A stretch of DNA of 64,000 nucleotides from Paracoccaceae bacterium (lineage in GTDB: Bacteria > Pseudomonadota > Alphaproteobacteria > Rhodobacterales > Rhodobacteraceae). The translations under genes and the position numbers were made by a program. The notes beneath the pieces were generated by a model that made no database searches, was not told the DNA's origin, and saw only the letters and a list, made by a program, of their open reading frames with translations. The DNA lies in NCBI GenBank assembly GCA_014323795.1, contig JACONK010000001.1, positions 65,138-129,137 on the forward strand, read 5' to 3'. Shown here one piece after another: positions 21,902 to 30,154 of this stretch (position 1 is its first letter; each line of letters begins with the position of its first letter).

Positions 21902-23398
21902 TTGTCTTCCCCCCGGCCCGATTGCAAACCGAACACCTGGGAATTCCTGCGCGACGCGATGATCGCGCCCACCGGATTCCGCGAATACGATGCGCGCTGG
22001 AAGTATCCGGACGATATCAACCTTCCGGGAATAACCGCACTGGGCCTGGGGCTCGGCACCCAGATACATGAGGCGGGGATTGAACCGGTCATCGCCGTCG
22101 GTAATGATTACCGCGATTACTCTCTTGCCATCAAAAACGCGCTGACGCTCGGCCTGATGCGCGCCGGTGTGAAGGTACGCGACATCGGCCCGGCACTCAG
22201 CCCCATGGCCTATTTCAGCCAGTTCCACCTTGATGCCCCTGCCGTGGCGATGGTCACCGCAAGCCACAATCCCAACGGCTGGACCGGCGTGAAAATGGGA
22301 TTCCAGCGCCCCCTGACCCACGGCCCGGACGAGATGTCGCGCCTGCGTGATATCGTGCTTGGCGGGGAACAGGTGGAACGCTCCGGCGGTGCCTATGAGT
22401 TTATTGATGGGGTGCGGGAGGCCTATATTCAGGATATTGTGGGTGACTTCAAAATGACCCGCAAACTGCGCGTCGTCTGTGCCACGGGCAACGGAACCGC
22501 TGCCGCCTTCGCCCCGGAGATCCTGAAACGGATCGGGGTGGACTTGATTGCGCGCCACAATACGCTCGACTACACTTTTCCCAACTACAATCCGAACCCC
22601 GAAGCGATGGAGATGCTCCATGACTTGGCAGTAACCGTGAAAGAAAGCGGTGCTGACCTCGCGCTCGGTTTTGACGGCGACGGTGATCGCTGCGGGGTCG
22701 TGGATAACGAGGGGACGGAGATCTTCGCCGACAAGGTCGGCGTAATCCTGGCCCGCGACCTGTCGGGGATTTACCCGAACGCGATTTTCGTGGCAGATGT
22801 GAAATCCACCGGGCTTTTCGCCGGAGATCCGGTTCTGAAAGCCAATGGTGCCAGGGCGGACTATTGGAAAACCGGCCATTCCCACATGAAACGCCGGGTG
22901 CACGAGCTCGGGGCCCTGGCCGGATTTGAGAAATCAGGCCATTACATCATGTCAGGGGCACTCGGGCGCGGTTACGATTGCGGGATGCGCGTGGCGGTTG
23001 AACTCTGCAAACTGATGAACCGCAACCCGGACAAATCCATGGCGGACCTGCGCCGCGCCCTGCCGACAACCTATTCCACGCCCACCATGTCGCCCTACTG
23101 CCGCGATACAGAGAAATACGGTGTGCTCAAACGGCTCGTCGCCAGGCTCGTGGATATGGGTACCTCCGGCGGTACTCTCGGCGGCCAGCCGATTTCCGAT
23201 GTGGTCACCGTGAATGGAGCCCGGGTGATGCTGGAAAACGGCGGCTGGGGCCTGGTGCGGGCATCATCGAACACGCCGAACCTGGTGGTCGTTTGCGAAA
23301 GCCCGGAAAGCGAGGCAGAGATGTGTGCGATCTTCAGAGATCTTGACAGCATCATTCGCACGGAATCTGCCGTTGGCAACTACGACCAGACAATTTAG
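21902..23398 (+). CDS. Phosphomannomutase/phosphoglucomutase
   Basis: This alpha-D-phosphohexomutase interconverts hexose 6- and 1-phosphates for surface polysaccharide synthesis. The 498-residue protein has the phosphoserine motif TASHN at 119-123 (Ser121), the metal-binding loop DGDGDR at 258-263, and a C-terminal phosphate-contacting region (RASSNTPNLVV). The start is a TTG at 21902 preceded by GAAGGA; no better in-frame ATG precedes the conserved N-terminus. It follows kdsA by 17 bp. The substrate (mannose or glucose) cannot be fixed from the sequence. Confidence 0.9.
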   Translation: MSSPRPDCKPNTWEFLRDAMIAPTGFREYDARWKYPDDINLPGITALGLGLGTQIHEAGIEPVIAVGNDYRDYSLAIKNALTLGLMRAGVKVRDIGPALSPMAYFSQFHLDAPAVAMVTASHNPNGWTGVKMGFQRPLTHGPDEMSRLRDIVLGGEQVERSGGAYEFIDGVREAYIQDIVGDFKMTRKLRVVCATGNGTAAAFAPEILKRIGVDLIARHNTLDYTFPNYNPNPEAMEMLHDLAVTVKESGADLALGFDGDGDRCGVVDNEGTEIFADKVGVILARDLSGIYPNAIFVADVKSTGLFAGDPVLKANGARADYWKTGHSHMKRRVHELGALAGFEKSGHYIMSGALGRGYDCGMRVAVELCKLMNRNPDKSMADLRRALPTTYSTPTMSPYCRDTEKYGVLKRLVARLVDMGTSGGTLGGQPISDVVTVNGARVMLENGGWGLVRASSNTPNLVVVCESPESEAEMCAIFRDLDSIIRTESAVGNYDQTI

Positions 23399-23836
23399 GC
23401 GCACCCCCGCCGCCCTGTGACCGCAGGTTGTTGTCAAACCGATGTTTTGCACACCCCGGGCGCAATCCCGTATACCAGGGTATTGCCGAAAGCCGTTTGT
23501 GGATTTTGGCGCGTTTTTGGTGCCATGTTCTGCGCCTGCCCGGGCAACCGGGAACAGTGTTTTCCGGTGTATTGCGTGTGGCGGGGCCGTGGACGCCGAC
23601 CTTACCCTGGTACATGGCGACCGAAGGGGGTGCCCCTGCCTTTTGTCAGCCCACACCCGCACAGCACACCGCTGTACCGAATGTGGCCAAGGGCAGCTCG
23701 TCATCCCCTGGCAGCGCACCCGGGAAGAACGGGGTATGCCATCAAAGGCCCGTGACCGAAAAATCTCCCAAGGACAGGCTTCGGGCCGCATTGCGTGACA
23801 GGCATCCCGAACCTGAACCGGAATTTTGCGCGGATC
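23399..23836. other. 438-bp gap, nothing recognised
   Basis: The gap lies between the convergent phosphohexomutase and monooxygenase genes. Overlapping frames occur on both strands but none resembles a protein, and no terminator hairpin with a T-run was seen. Confidence 0.4.
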
Positions 23837-24940
23837 CTACGGAAAATCCATGACCACGTCATAGTCGTATATCCAGCGCAGACGCGCCGCACCAAAGCCG
23901 GGCCAAAGCTTGTCCAGGCCGCACATCCCCAGTCGGTGGAACGGCAAGAACCATGGCCGTGCCTCATGTAATACGTGCCCGTTGGCAAGGGCTGTGCGCA
24001 TGACAGCCGCCCGCCGCCCGGCGCGGCGGTTTGCCCAGTCCGGTTCCGAACACGTCCCATCCAGGGCTGCGGCCAGCGACCATGCGTCTTCCAGGGCCAT
24101 GACCGCCCCCTGGGCGACAAAGGGCAACATCGCCTGTGCCGCGTCACCGACCGATGGCACACCATCCGGCCCAATCATTGACACATCCGTATGGGCACAA
24201 AGTGCCCGGCACCGGACATTTTCAACCCGGTCCAGCAGCCCCTGCAAATCCGCACAGGTTTGCGAAAACGCCGCCCGGAAGGCGTCGGGGTCACCGACAT
24301 GATCCCGGACTTCGGCGTCCCAGGTTTGACCATTTTGAACGCCCACGAGGTTGATAACCTGCCCCCCGCGCAGGGGGTAGACCACCAGGTGGCACCCTGG
24401 CGCGATAAAAATGCGGGTATCAGTTGTCTCTCCCTGCCCAGGCACCAGGGCCCGCCATGCAACCTGGCCCGTGAAGTGCGCCGCCCGCCCCCGAATACCG
24501 CTGGCCCGCACAACCCGGTCAAAGGATTGCCCGGCAATTTTCAGGCCGTTGATCGCCGCCGGAGTACTTGGGCGGAACGTTATGTCCCGCATTTGCGCAG
24601 CGGTAACAAGAGTTGCAATCAAATCAGCGCGATGGGCCTGCAGATAACCCGCATGCCCCGGCCTGTTCTGCACCTGACGCATCAGCTGTCGGCCGGTCGA
24701 CATATCGTGGATGCGTACCTTGCCGGGCACATTGGGGTGCAGGGCCTGCCGGGCGTCGATCCCCATGGCATCCAGCACACGCGTCCCGTTCCGTGACAGT
24801 TGCAGGCCCGCCCCCGCTTCGCCCGGGTGTTGCGCCTGTTCGAAAACCGTGACCCTGGCACCGCGATCTGCGGCGCAAATGGCAAAGGACAGCCCCGCAA
24901 CGCCGCCGCCGAGAACGCCGATGGACTGCCCTTTCAACAT
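23837..24940 (-). CDS. FAD-dependent aromatic monooxygenase-like protein, damaged DG motif
   Basis: The 367-residue protein belongs to the salicylate hydroxylase-like class A flavin monooxygenases. It has the N-terminal dinucleotide-binding GVLGGGVAGLSFAI at about 7-20, the arginine region LQAHRADLIATL, and the GD motif region SVGDAAQAMLPFVAQGAVMA near residue 265-285. The family's middle DG motif (GADG) reads RASG, and about ten residues expected between it and FTGQVAWRALV seem to be missing, so a small in-frame deletion is likely. The enzyme may be inactive. The ATG at 24940 is chosen because the longer frame adds a non-family leader. It lies downstream of dksA on the same strand. Confidence 0.8.
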   Translation of the reverse strand: MLKGQSIGVLGGGVAGLSFAICAADRGARVTVFEQAQHPGEAGAGLQLSRNGTRVLDAMGIDARQALHPNVPGKVRIHDMSTGRQLMRQVQNRPGHAGYLQAHRADLIATLVTAAQMRDITFRPSTPAAINGLKIAGQSFDRVVRASGIRGRAAHFTGQVAWRALVPGQGETTDTRIFIAPGCHLVVYPLRGGQVINLVGVQNGQTWDAEVRDHVGDPDAFRAAFSQTCADLQGLLDRVENVRCRALCAHTDVSMIGPDGVPSVGDAAQAMLPFVAQGAVMALEDAWSLAAALDGTCSEPDWANRRAGRRAAVMRTALANGHVLHEARPWFLPFHRLGMCGLDKLWPGFGAARLRWIYDYDVVMDFP

Positions 24941-25005
24941 GTTTGGAAAACATCCTGGTCGCACATCGGTCCCGGTTTTGCAAAATACTTTCAGACCGCG
25001 CAAAA

Positions 25006-25428
25006 TCAGTTGTCGCGGTGGACGCGTTCCTTGCGTTCGTGACGTTCCTGTGCCTCCAGGCTGAGCGTGGCGATGGGACGCGCGTCGAGCCGTTTCAGCG
25101 AAATCGGCTCCCCCGTCGCGTCGCAGTAGCCGTAGGATCCGTCATCAATCCGGCGCAATGCGCTGTCAATTTTGGCCACCAGCTTGCGCTGCCGGTCCCG
25201 TGTGCGCAGTTCCAGCGCACGATCAGTTTCCTCTGACGCACGATCAGCGGCGTCGGGGATATTGCGTGCGCCCTCCTGCATGTCCTCGATAGTTTCCCTG
25301 CTTTCAGCCAGCAGCGCGGCCTTCCAGTCCTGTAGCTTGCGGCGAAAATACGCCAGCTGGCGTTCATTCATGAATGGTTCGTCTTCGGCTGGTCGATAAT
25401 CGGCATCCGGAATGTCTTCTGCCTGCAT
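25006..25428 (-). CDS. dksA: DksA/TraR-type RNA polymerase-binding transcription factor, single-cysteine type
   Basis: DksA binds the secondary channel of RNA polymerase and, with ppGpp, adjusts rRNA and amino-acid promoters. The 140-residue protein has the coiled-coil arms (RQLAYFRRKLQDWKAALLAE and the DRALELRTRDRQRKLVAKID arm) around the acidic tip DAADRASEETD. The globular domain reads GYCDATGEPISLKRLDARPI, so only the first of the four zinc-finger cysteines is kept. A single-cysteine DksA is known from Rhodobacter sphaeroides. The ATG at 25428 has AGGGAGA upstream; an earlier ATG at 25458 does not. Confidence 0.9.
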   Translation of the reverse strand: MQAEDIPDADYRPAEDEPFMNERQLAYFRRKLQDWKAALLAESRETIEDMQEGARNIPDAADRASEETDRALELRTRDRQRKLVAKIDSALRRIDDGSYGYCDATGEPISLKRLDARPIATLSLEAQERHERKERVHRDN

Positions 25429-25589
25429 CCTTGTCTCCCTAAGGTCTGGTTCCGGCACGATAGCCTTTTCTTCATCTTTACCCGATTATTCGGTCCGGGA
25501 AGTATTGTCACAGGGAATTCATCATGTATTGCGGGTTTGTGAACGCCCCCCTAAATTGCCGCCAAAGTTTTAAGGAGTGATCGCCCCCC

Positions 25590-26429
25590 ATGAAATTCGA
25601 AGGCAGCAAGGAATATGTTTTGACCGACGATCTGGCCGTTGCAGTGAACGCCGCCATCACGCTGGAACGCCCGCTGCTTGTGAAGGGGGAACCGGGCACC
25701 GGGAAAACCGAACTCGCCCGCCAGGTCGCCGCGGCCCTGGGTTTGGATATGCTGGAATGGAATATCAAATCCACCACCAGGGCACAGCAGGGACTTTATG
25801 AATATGACGCAGTCAGCCGCCTGCGGGACAGCCAACTGGGCGAAAAGCGTGTGCATGATGTCAGGAACTACATCAGGAAGGGCAGGCTCTGGCAAGCGTT
25901 TGATGCGGACAAGAAGCATGTCCTGCTGATCGATGAGATTGACAAGGCGGATATCGAGTTTCCGAATGACCTGTTGCAGGAGCTTGATCGGATGGAATTC
26001 CACGTATACGAAACCGGAGAGACGATTAAGGCCCGGCAGCGCCCGATTGTGATAATCACATCAAACAACGAAAAAGAGCTGCCGGATGCGTTTCTGCGTC
26101 GCTGCTTTTTCCACTACATCCGTTTCCCCGACGGCGACACGATGAAGGCCATCGTGGATGTGCATTTCCCCGGTATCAAACCGGCACTGGTCAGCGCGGC
26201 CCTGACCCAATTCTACAATATCCGCGAAACCCCGGGTCTGAAGAAGAAACCGTCGACGTCGGAAGTGCTCGACTGGCTGAAACTTCTGCTGGTTGAGGAT
26301 ATGGACCCCGCCGATATGAAGCGTGACGGCAGGGATTCGCTGCCAAAGATGTACGGGGCACTTTTGAAGAATGAACAGGATGTGCATCTGTTTGAACGGC
26401 TGGCCTTTATGGCCCGGGGGCACCGGTGA
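25590..26429 (+). CDS. MoxR-family AAA+ ATPase (CoxD-like)
   Basis: MoxR ATPases act as chaperones, usually with a von Willebrand factor A partner, to mature metal-enzyme or membrane complexes. The 279-residue protein has Walker A GEPGTGKT at 33-40, Walker B LLIDEID at 112-118, sensor 1 near IIITSNNEKELPDAFLRRC with the arginine finger, and a helical lid. The usual partner (coxE-type gene) lies 2.3 kb downstream, separated by an inserted gene. The last four bases overlap the GTG start of that insert. AAGGAG lies upstream of the ATG. Confidence 0.92.
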   Translation: MKFEGSKEYVLTDDLAVAVNAAITLERPLLVKGEPGTGKTELARQVAAALGLDMLEWNIKSTTRAQQGLYEYDAVSRLRDSQLGEKRVHDVRNYIRKGRLWQAFDADKKHVLLIDEIDKADIEFPNDLLQELDRMEFHVYETGETIKARQRPIVIITSNNEKELPDAFLRRCFFHYIRFPDGDTMKAIVDVHFPGIKPALVSAALTQFYNIRETPGLKKKPSTSEVLDWLKLLLVEDMDPADMKRDGRDSLPKMYGALLKNEQDVHLFERLAFMARGHR

Positions 26430-28195
26430 ACGTACCCGCCCGCCAGGCGGCGGAAACGGATCAACTCCTTCTGCTGCCCATACCGCCCCAAAACACAAAA
26501 ACCGCCTTCCTTAAAGGGCTGCGATCCAGGGGGCAGGCAAAATACAGCAGATACAGCGGGCTGCCTTTACGCTATGCAGGTGGCAAAAGCCTTGCTGTCG
26601 GCCATATTATAGAGGGTATACCGGGCCATATCAGTCACCTGGTATCACCGTTTTTTGGCGGCGGATCGGTGGAGATTGCCTGTGCCCGGGAGCTCGGTAT
26701 CAAAGTGCAGGGGTATGACCTGTTCGACATTCTGGCGACCTATTGGCAGGTGCAGCTGAAATCACCGAAGCGGCTGGCAGACATTCTGTCCGCATGGCCC
26801 CCTGACAGCCCGACCTACAACGCCGTCAAGGAACGCCTGAAAGCGCACTGGCGTGGAGAGGCGATGATAACGGATAAAACGGAACTGGCGGCGCACTACT
26901 GGTTTAATCACAACCTGTCCTATGGTCCGGGGTTTCTGGGGTGGATGTCAAGGATTTATCAGCAGCCGGACCGGGCGGCCCGTCTGATTGACAAGGTGCG
27001 CACCTTCCGCTGCCCCGGTCTGTCCGTTAGCCAGGGCAGCTTTGAACGGGTTATTCCGCGTCATAACGAGACATTCATGTATTGTGATCCGCCCTACTAT
27101 CTTGGCGGTGATTCAAAGATGTTCCGGGGTATTTACCCGCAACGCAACTTTCCCGTGCATCACAACGGATTTCCGCATGAGCTGCTGCGTGACCTGCTGG
27201 CCAAACACAAGGGCGGCTTTGTTATGACCTATAATGATTGCAGCACGATTCGTGAATGGTATACCGCCATGGGCTGCACTATCAGGGAGGTGCGGTGGCA
27301 ATACACCATGGGGCAGGGCGAAACCCGGATCGGGGCCAACCGCATTGAAAACGGAACCCGCAGCCATGTGAAAGAATCGCATGAATTGCTGATCGTCAGA
27401 CACGGGGAGGGACAGATGGCAAAACGGGCCATGACATCGGACCATGCCAGCAGGGTAAAAACCGGTGGCCACAAAAATGAGCAACATTTTGCCGATGTCA
27501 TCGGCGGGCGGGTTCAGCGCGGAACGCACACCGACAAGAAGGATGTGATTGACGGGCAGGACAGGGCGCATTCGGTCAAAGCCGGCAAATGGTGGCAGAT
27601 CTTCCTGTACGGGAAAACCCGCCTGGAAACCAACACCATTTTTCAGGGGATCGGGGAGGTGGCCAATATCATGCTGGATTGCCTTGACGCCTATCCGTCA
27701 ACCTTTGATGAGTACAAGGCAGACAAGCATGCCGCGAAAGAGGCTTTGCGCCCGCACATGCGGCGGCTGAAAGAGGCGTTGGATAAGGACAATATCTTCA
27801 GGGCCATGCTGGATAAGGCCATGTTCGACGGCGGCAACGCAGATTACCTGTCAATCTATGACGGGAAGAGCACGGATCCGCCCTGTAAAAAAGTTTTCCA
27901 CATCTTCCGCAAGGATGATGTTGTGGATGCCCTGCACCAAGACCTGGATGTGCGCAACTCCAGGGCAATCGGGCGCGGCACCACGGCGGAACAGAAGGTC
28001 GTGTTTTGGTCGCGTATGCACGGAAAGCAGGTGGGCGAAATCGAGGACCGGCACGACAGCCCGCAACATTATCGGGAAATGAAAATGCGCCTGAACGGCC
28101 CTTTGATCCTGAAAATACTGCGCCATGATCAGGTGCCGAAGGATGTGCGGCCCCAGGCGGCGGCATACGGAAAGGCGGCGCGGCTTTTTAATTAA
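26426..28195 (+). CDS. DNA adenine methyltransferase fused to a probable restriction-nuclease domain
   Basis: The N-terminal part, about residues 41-325, is a D12-class (Dam/DpnII-like) N6-adenine methyltransferase: PLRYAGGKS around 47-55 (motif X), PFFGGGSVEIA at 75-85 (motif I, SAM binding) and YCDPPYYLGG at 219-228 (motif IV, catalytic DPPY at 221-224). The C-terminal 260 residues are not part of that family. They read GGHKNEQHFADVIGG at 347-361, DKKDVID at 370-376 and HSVKAGKWWQIFLYG at 382-396, an E...D...SxK pattern compatible with a PD-(D/E)xK-type endonuclease; GEIEDRHDSPQHYREMKMR near the end recalls type II enzymes. This is inferred from motifs only. The GTG start overlaps moxR's stop and has GGGGGC upstream. 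It sits between moxR and its usual partner, so it was probably gained by transfer. Confidence 0.75.
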   Translation: MNVPARQAAETDQLLLLPIPPQNTKTAFLKGLRSRGQAKYSRYSGLPLRYAGGKSLAVGHIIEGIPGHISHLVSPFFGGGSVEIACARELGIKVQGYDLFDILATYWQVQLKSPKRLADILSAWPPDSPTYNAVKERLKAHWRGEAMITDKTELAAHYWFNHNLSYGPGFLGWMSRIYQQPDRAARLIDKVRTFRCPGLSVSQGSFERVIPRHNETFMYCDPPYYLGGDSKMFRGIYPQRNFPVHHNGFPHELLRDLLAKHKGGFVMTYNDCSTIREWYTAMGCTIREVRWQYTMGQGETRIGANRIENGTRSHVKESHELLIVRHGEGQMAKRAMTSDHASRVKTGGHKNEQHFADVIGGRVQRGTHTDKKDVIDGQDRAHSVKAGKWWQIFLYGKTRLETNTIFQGIGEVANIMLDCLDAYPSTFDEYKADKHAAKEALRPHMRRLKEALDKDNIFRAMLDKAMFDGGNADYLSIYDGKSTDPPCKKVFHIFRKDDVVDALHQDLDVRNSRAIGRGTTAEQKVVFWSRMHGKQVGEIEDRHDSPQHYREMKMRLNGPLILKILRHDQVPKDVRPQAAAYGKAARLFN

Positions 28196-28519
28196 GGGTT
28201 CGCGCAACAGGGTATATAATTCCTCTGACAAATGGCGTAATCTGTTCACTTGGCCTGACCGTGTGCCCCGCGGATCTGGCCCGATGCGCCATCAGCCGCA
28301 CTGGTTCGGTGCCGCTGGCACACAGCAATATTTTGGCAGGAAACCTTTGGCTGCAAGGTTGCGACGCCGACGCTGGTACGGCAGTACACGTGCTGAAATG
28401 ATACGACCGCTTCTGCTATCTTTCCGCCCCGGGCGACATGTACGCCCAGGGATCAGGTGTTTAGCCGCGCCGACGGCAGAAAAAGGGCGGACGTTTCCGC
28501 GTTTGCCGGGAACCGGTGC
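28196..28519. other. 324-bp gap after the methyltransferase-nuclease gene
   Basis: No gene or terminator was recognised. It may carry the right junction of the inserted gene, but no direct or inverted repeats matching the left junction were noticed. Confidence 0.4.
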
Positions 28520-28690
28520 ATGATCGGCGTGGTAACGGCCGTGCTTGGTGCGATGCTCGGCTGGATGCGGGCGCGCAAGCTCGGCGGCAACCGCCTGGAT
28601 TGTTTGCAATATGCCAGTGTCTTTGCCATCATCGGCTTCGTTCTGGGCCTTGGGGTGACCATCGCGCTTGACCATCAGGGCGTGTTCTGA
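28520..28690 (+). CDS. Small two-helix membrane protein
   Basis: The 56-residue protein has two hydrophobic helices separated by a basic loop (RARKLGGNRLDCLQY). The loop and the second helix ASVFAIIGFVLGLGVTIAL resemble small Rhodobacteraceae membrane proteins annotated loosely as hypothetical; the function is unknown. The ATG at 28520 is chosen because the longer frame from 28457 adds an unrelated polar leader. It lies 31 bp upstream of the coxE-type gene. Confidence 0.65.
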   Translation: MIGVVTAVLGAMLGWMRARKLGGNRLDCLQYASVFAIIGFVLGLGVTIALDHQGVF

Positions 28691-28721
28691 CCTTTCCGCC
28701 CGCCTGAGGGCAGGAGCAGCC

Positions 28722-29906
28722 ATGTTTTTGGTTTTTTTTGAAGCATTGCGCACCGCGAAAGTGCCGGTATCCCTGCGGGAATACCTGTCTTTTCTGGAAG
28801 CGGTAAAAACCGGCCTGGTGACCTACAATGTGGAGGGGTTTTATTACCTTGCCCGGACGACCATGGTAAAGGACGAACGCAACCTGGACAGGTTTGATCA
28901 GGTTTTTGCGCATGTTTTTAAAGGTATGGAAGACATCAGCACAGATGCCATCCTTGAGGCCGCAAATGTGCCGCACGATTGGCTGGAAAAGCATGCCGAA
29001 AAGCACCTGAGCGCACAGGAAAAAGCCGAAATCGAGGCCCTTGGCGGCTTTGACAGGCTGATGGAAACACTAAAGAAGCGGCTGGAAGAACAAAGGAAGC
29101 GCCACCAGGGCGGAAACAAGTGGATCGGGACCGCAGGCACATCTCCCTTCGGGGCTTATGGCTTCAACCCGGAAGGTGTGCGCATCGGGTAATCCGAAAG
29201 CCGGCACCGGATGGCGGTCAAAGTCTGGGATAAGCGGGCGTTTCGCAATTTCGACGATTCGGTGGAATTGGGGACGCGCAACATCAAGGTTGCGCTCAAA
29301 CGTCTGCGCCGCTGGGTGCGGGACGGTGCGGAAGAAGAGTTTGATCTGTCACACACTATCCGGTCAACCGCGAAAAACGGATACCTGGACATCAAGACCC
29401 GGCGGGGGCGACGCAATGCGGTGAAGGTGCTGATCTTCCTTGACGTGGGCGGGTCAATGGATGCCCATGTGCAGCTGGTAGAAGAGCTGTTTTCTGCTGC
29501 ACGGGCCGAATTCAGAAATCTGGAATACTACTACTTCCACAACTGCCTTTATGAATGTGTCTGGCGCGATAACCGGCGCCGGTGGTCCGAACAGACACCG
29601 ACCCGGGATGTGCTGTGCACCTATGGTTCTGATTACAAATGTATATTTGTGGGCGATGCGGCGATGAGCCCTTACGAAATCGACTACAAGGGCGGCGCAA
29701 ACGAGCATTGGAACGACGAACCCGGCAGGGTGTGGCTGTCCCGTGCGATCAGCCGATGGCCCGACACTATCTGGATCAACCCGGTGCAGGAACAGTATTG
29801 GCAGTACAGCCAATCCACACGGATGATCCGGGGGATTTTTGCTGATCACATGTATCCCATGACGCTGAAAGGCATTGAGGCAGGCATGAAAGCACTGGGG
29901 CGTTAA
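28722..29906 (+). pseudogene. CoxE-type von Willebrand factor A protein, split by one in-frame TAA
   Basis: The family protein is about 395 residues and works with a MoxR ATPase. Here 28722-29189 encodes the N-terminal helical part (MFLVFFEALRTAKVPVSLRE through FGAYGFNPEGVRIG). It is followed by TAA at 29190-29192. The same frame continues SESRHRMAVKVWDKR and then the VWA-type domain with FLDVGGSMDAH (metal-site DxGxS), YYYFHNCLYE, and FVGDAAMSPYEIDYKGG to 29906. Total length with the stop is 395 codons, exactly as expected, so a single C to T change (CAA to TAA) is the simplest reason. Restart at ATG 29211 could still make the C-terminal half. Confidence 0.85.
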
Positions 29907-30154
29907 GCGGGATTATTCGGGACGGGGCTGTGGCGGAAGGTTGTGGCCCGGATTTTCGGGCCGTGCCGATGCCCCGGTGCGTGAAAGGCCGGCCCGCATC
30001 CCGCGCCACATTCGGCCCGTTGGCCCTGTGCCGCGGGGTGACCCTGCCTGCCACACCCTGCGCCCCCGGGCAAACCGGGCGTCGGCGCAGGGCCATCCCC
30101 TGTTCAAACTTCGGCACGGCGATTGCCGGCCGGGGCGCGCTGTCGCGCAACCCA

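Noticed and set aside
21566-22903. 445-codon minus-strand open frame
   Set aside because: It is antisense to kdsA and the phosphohexomutase.
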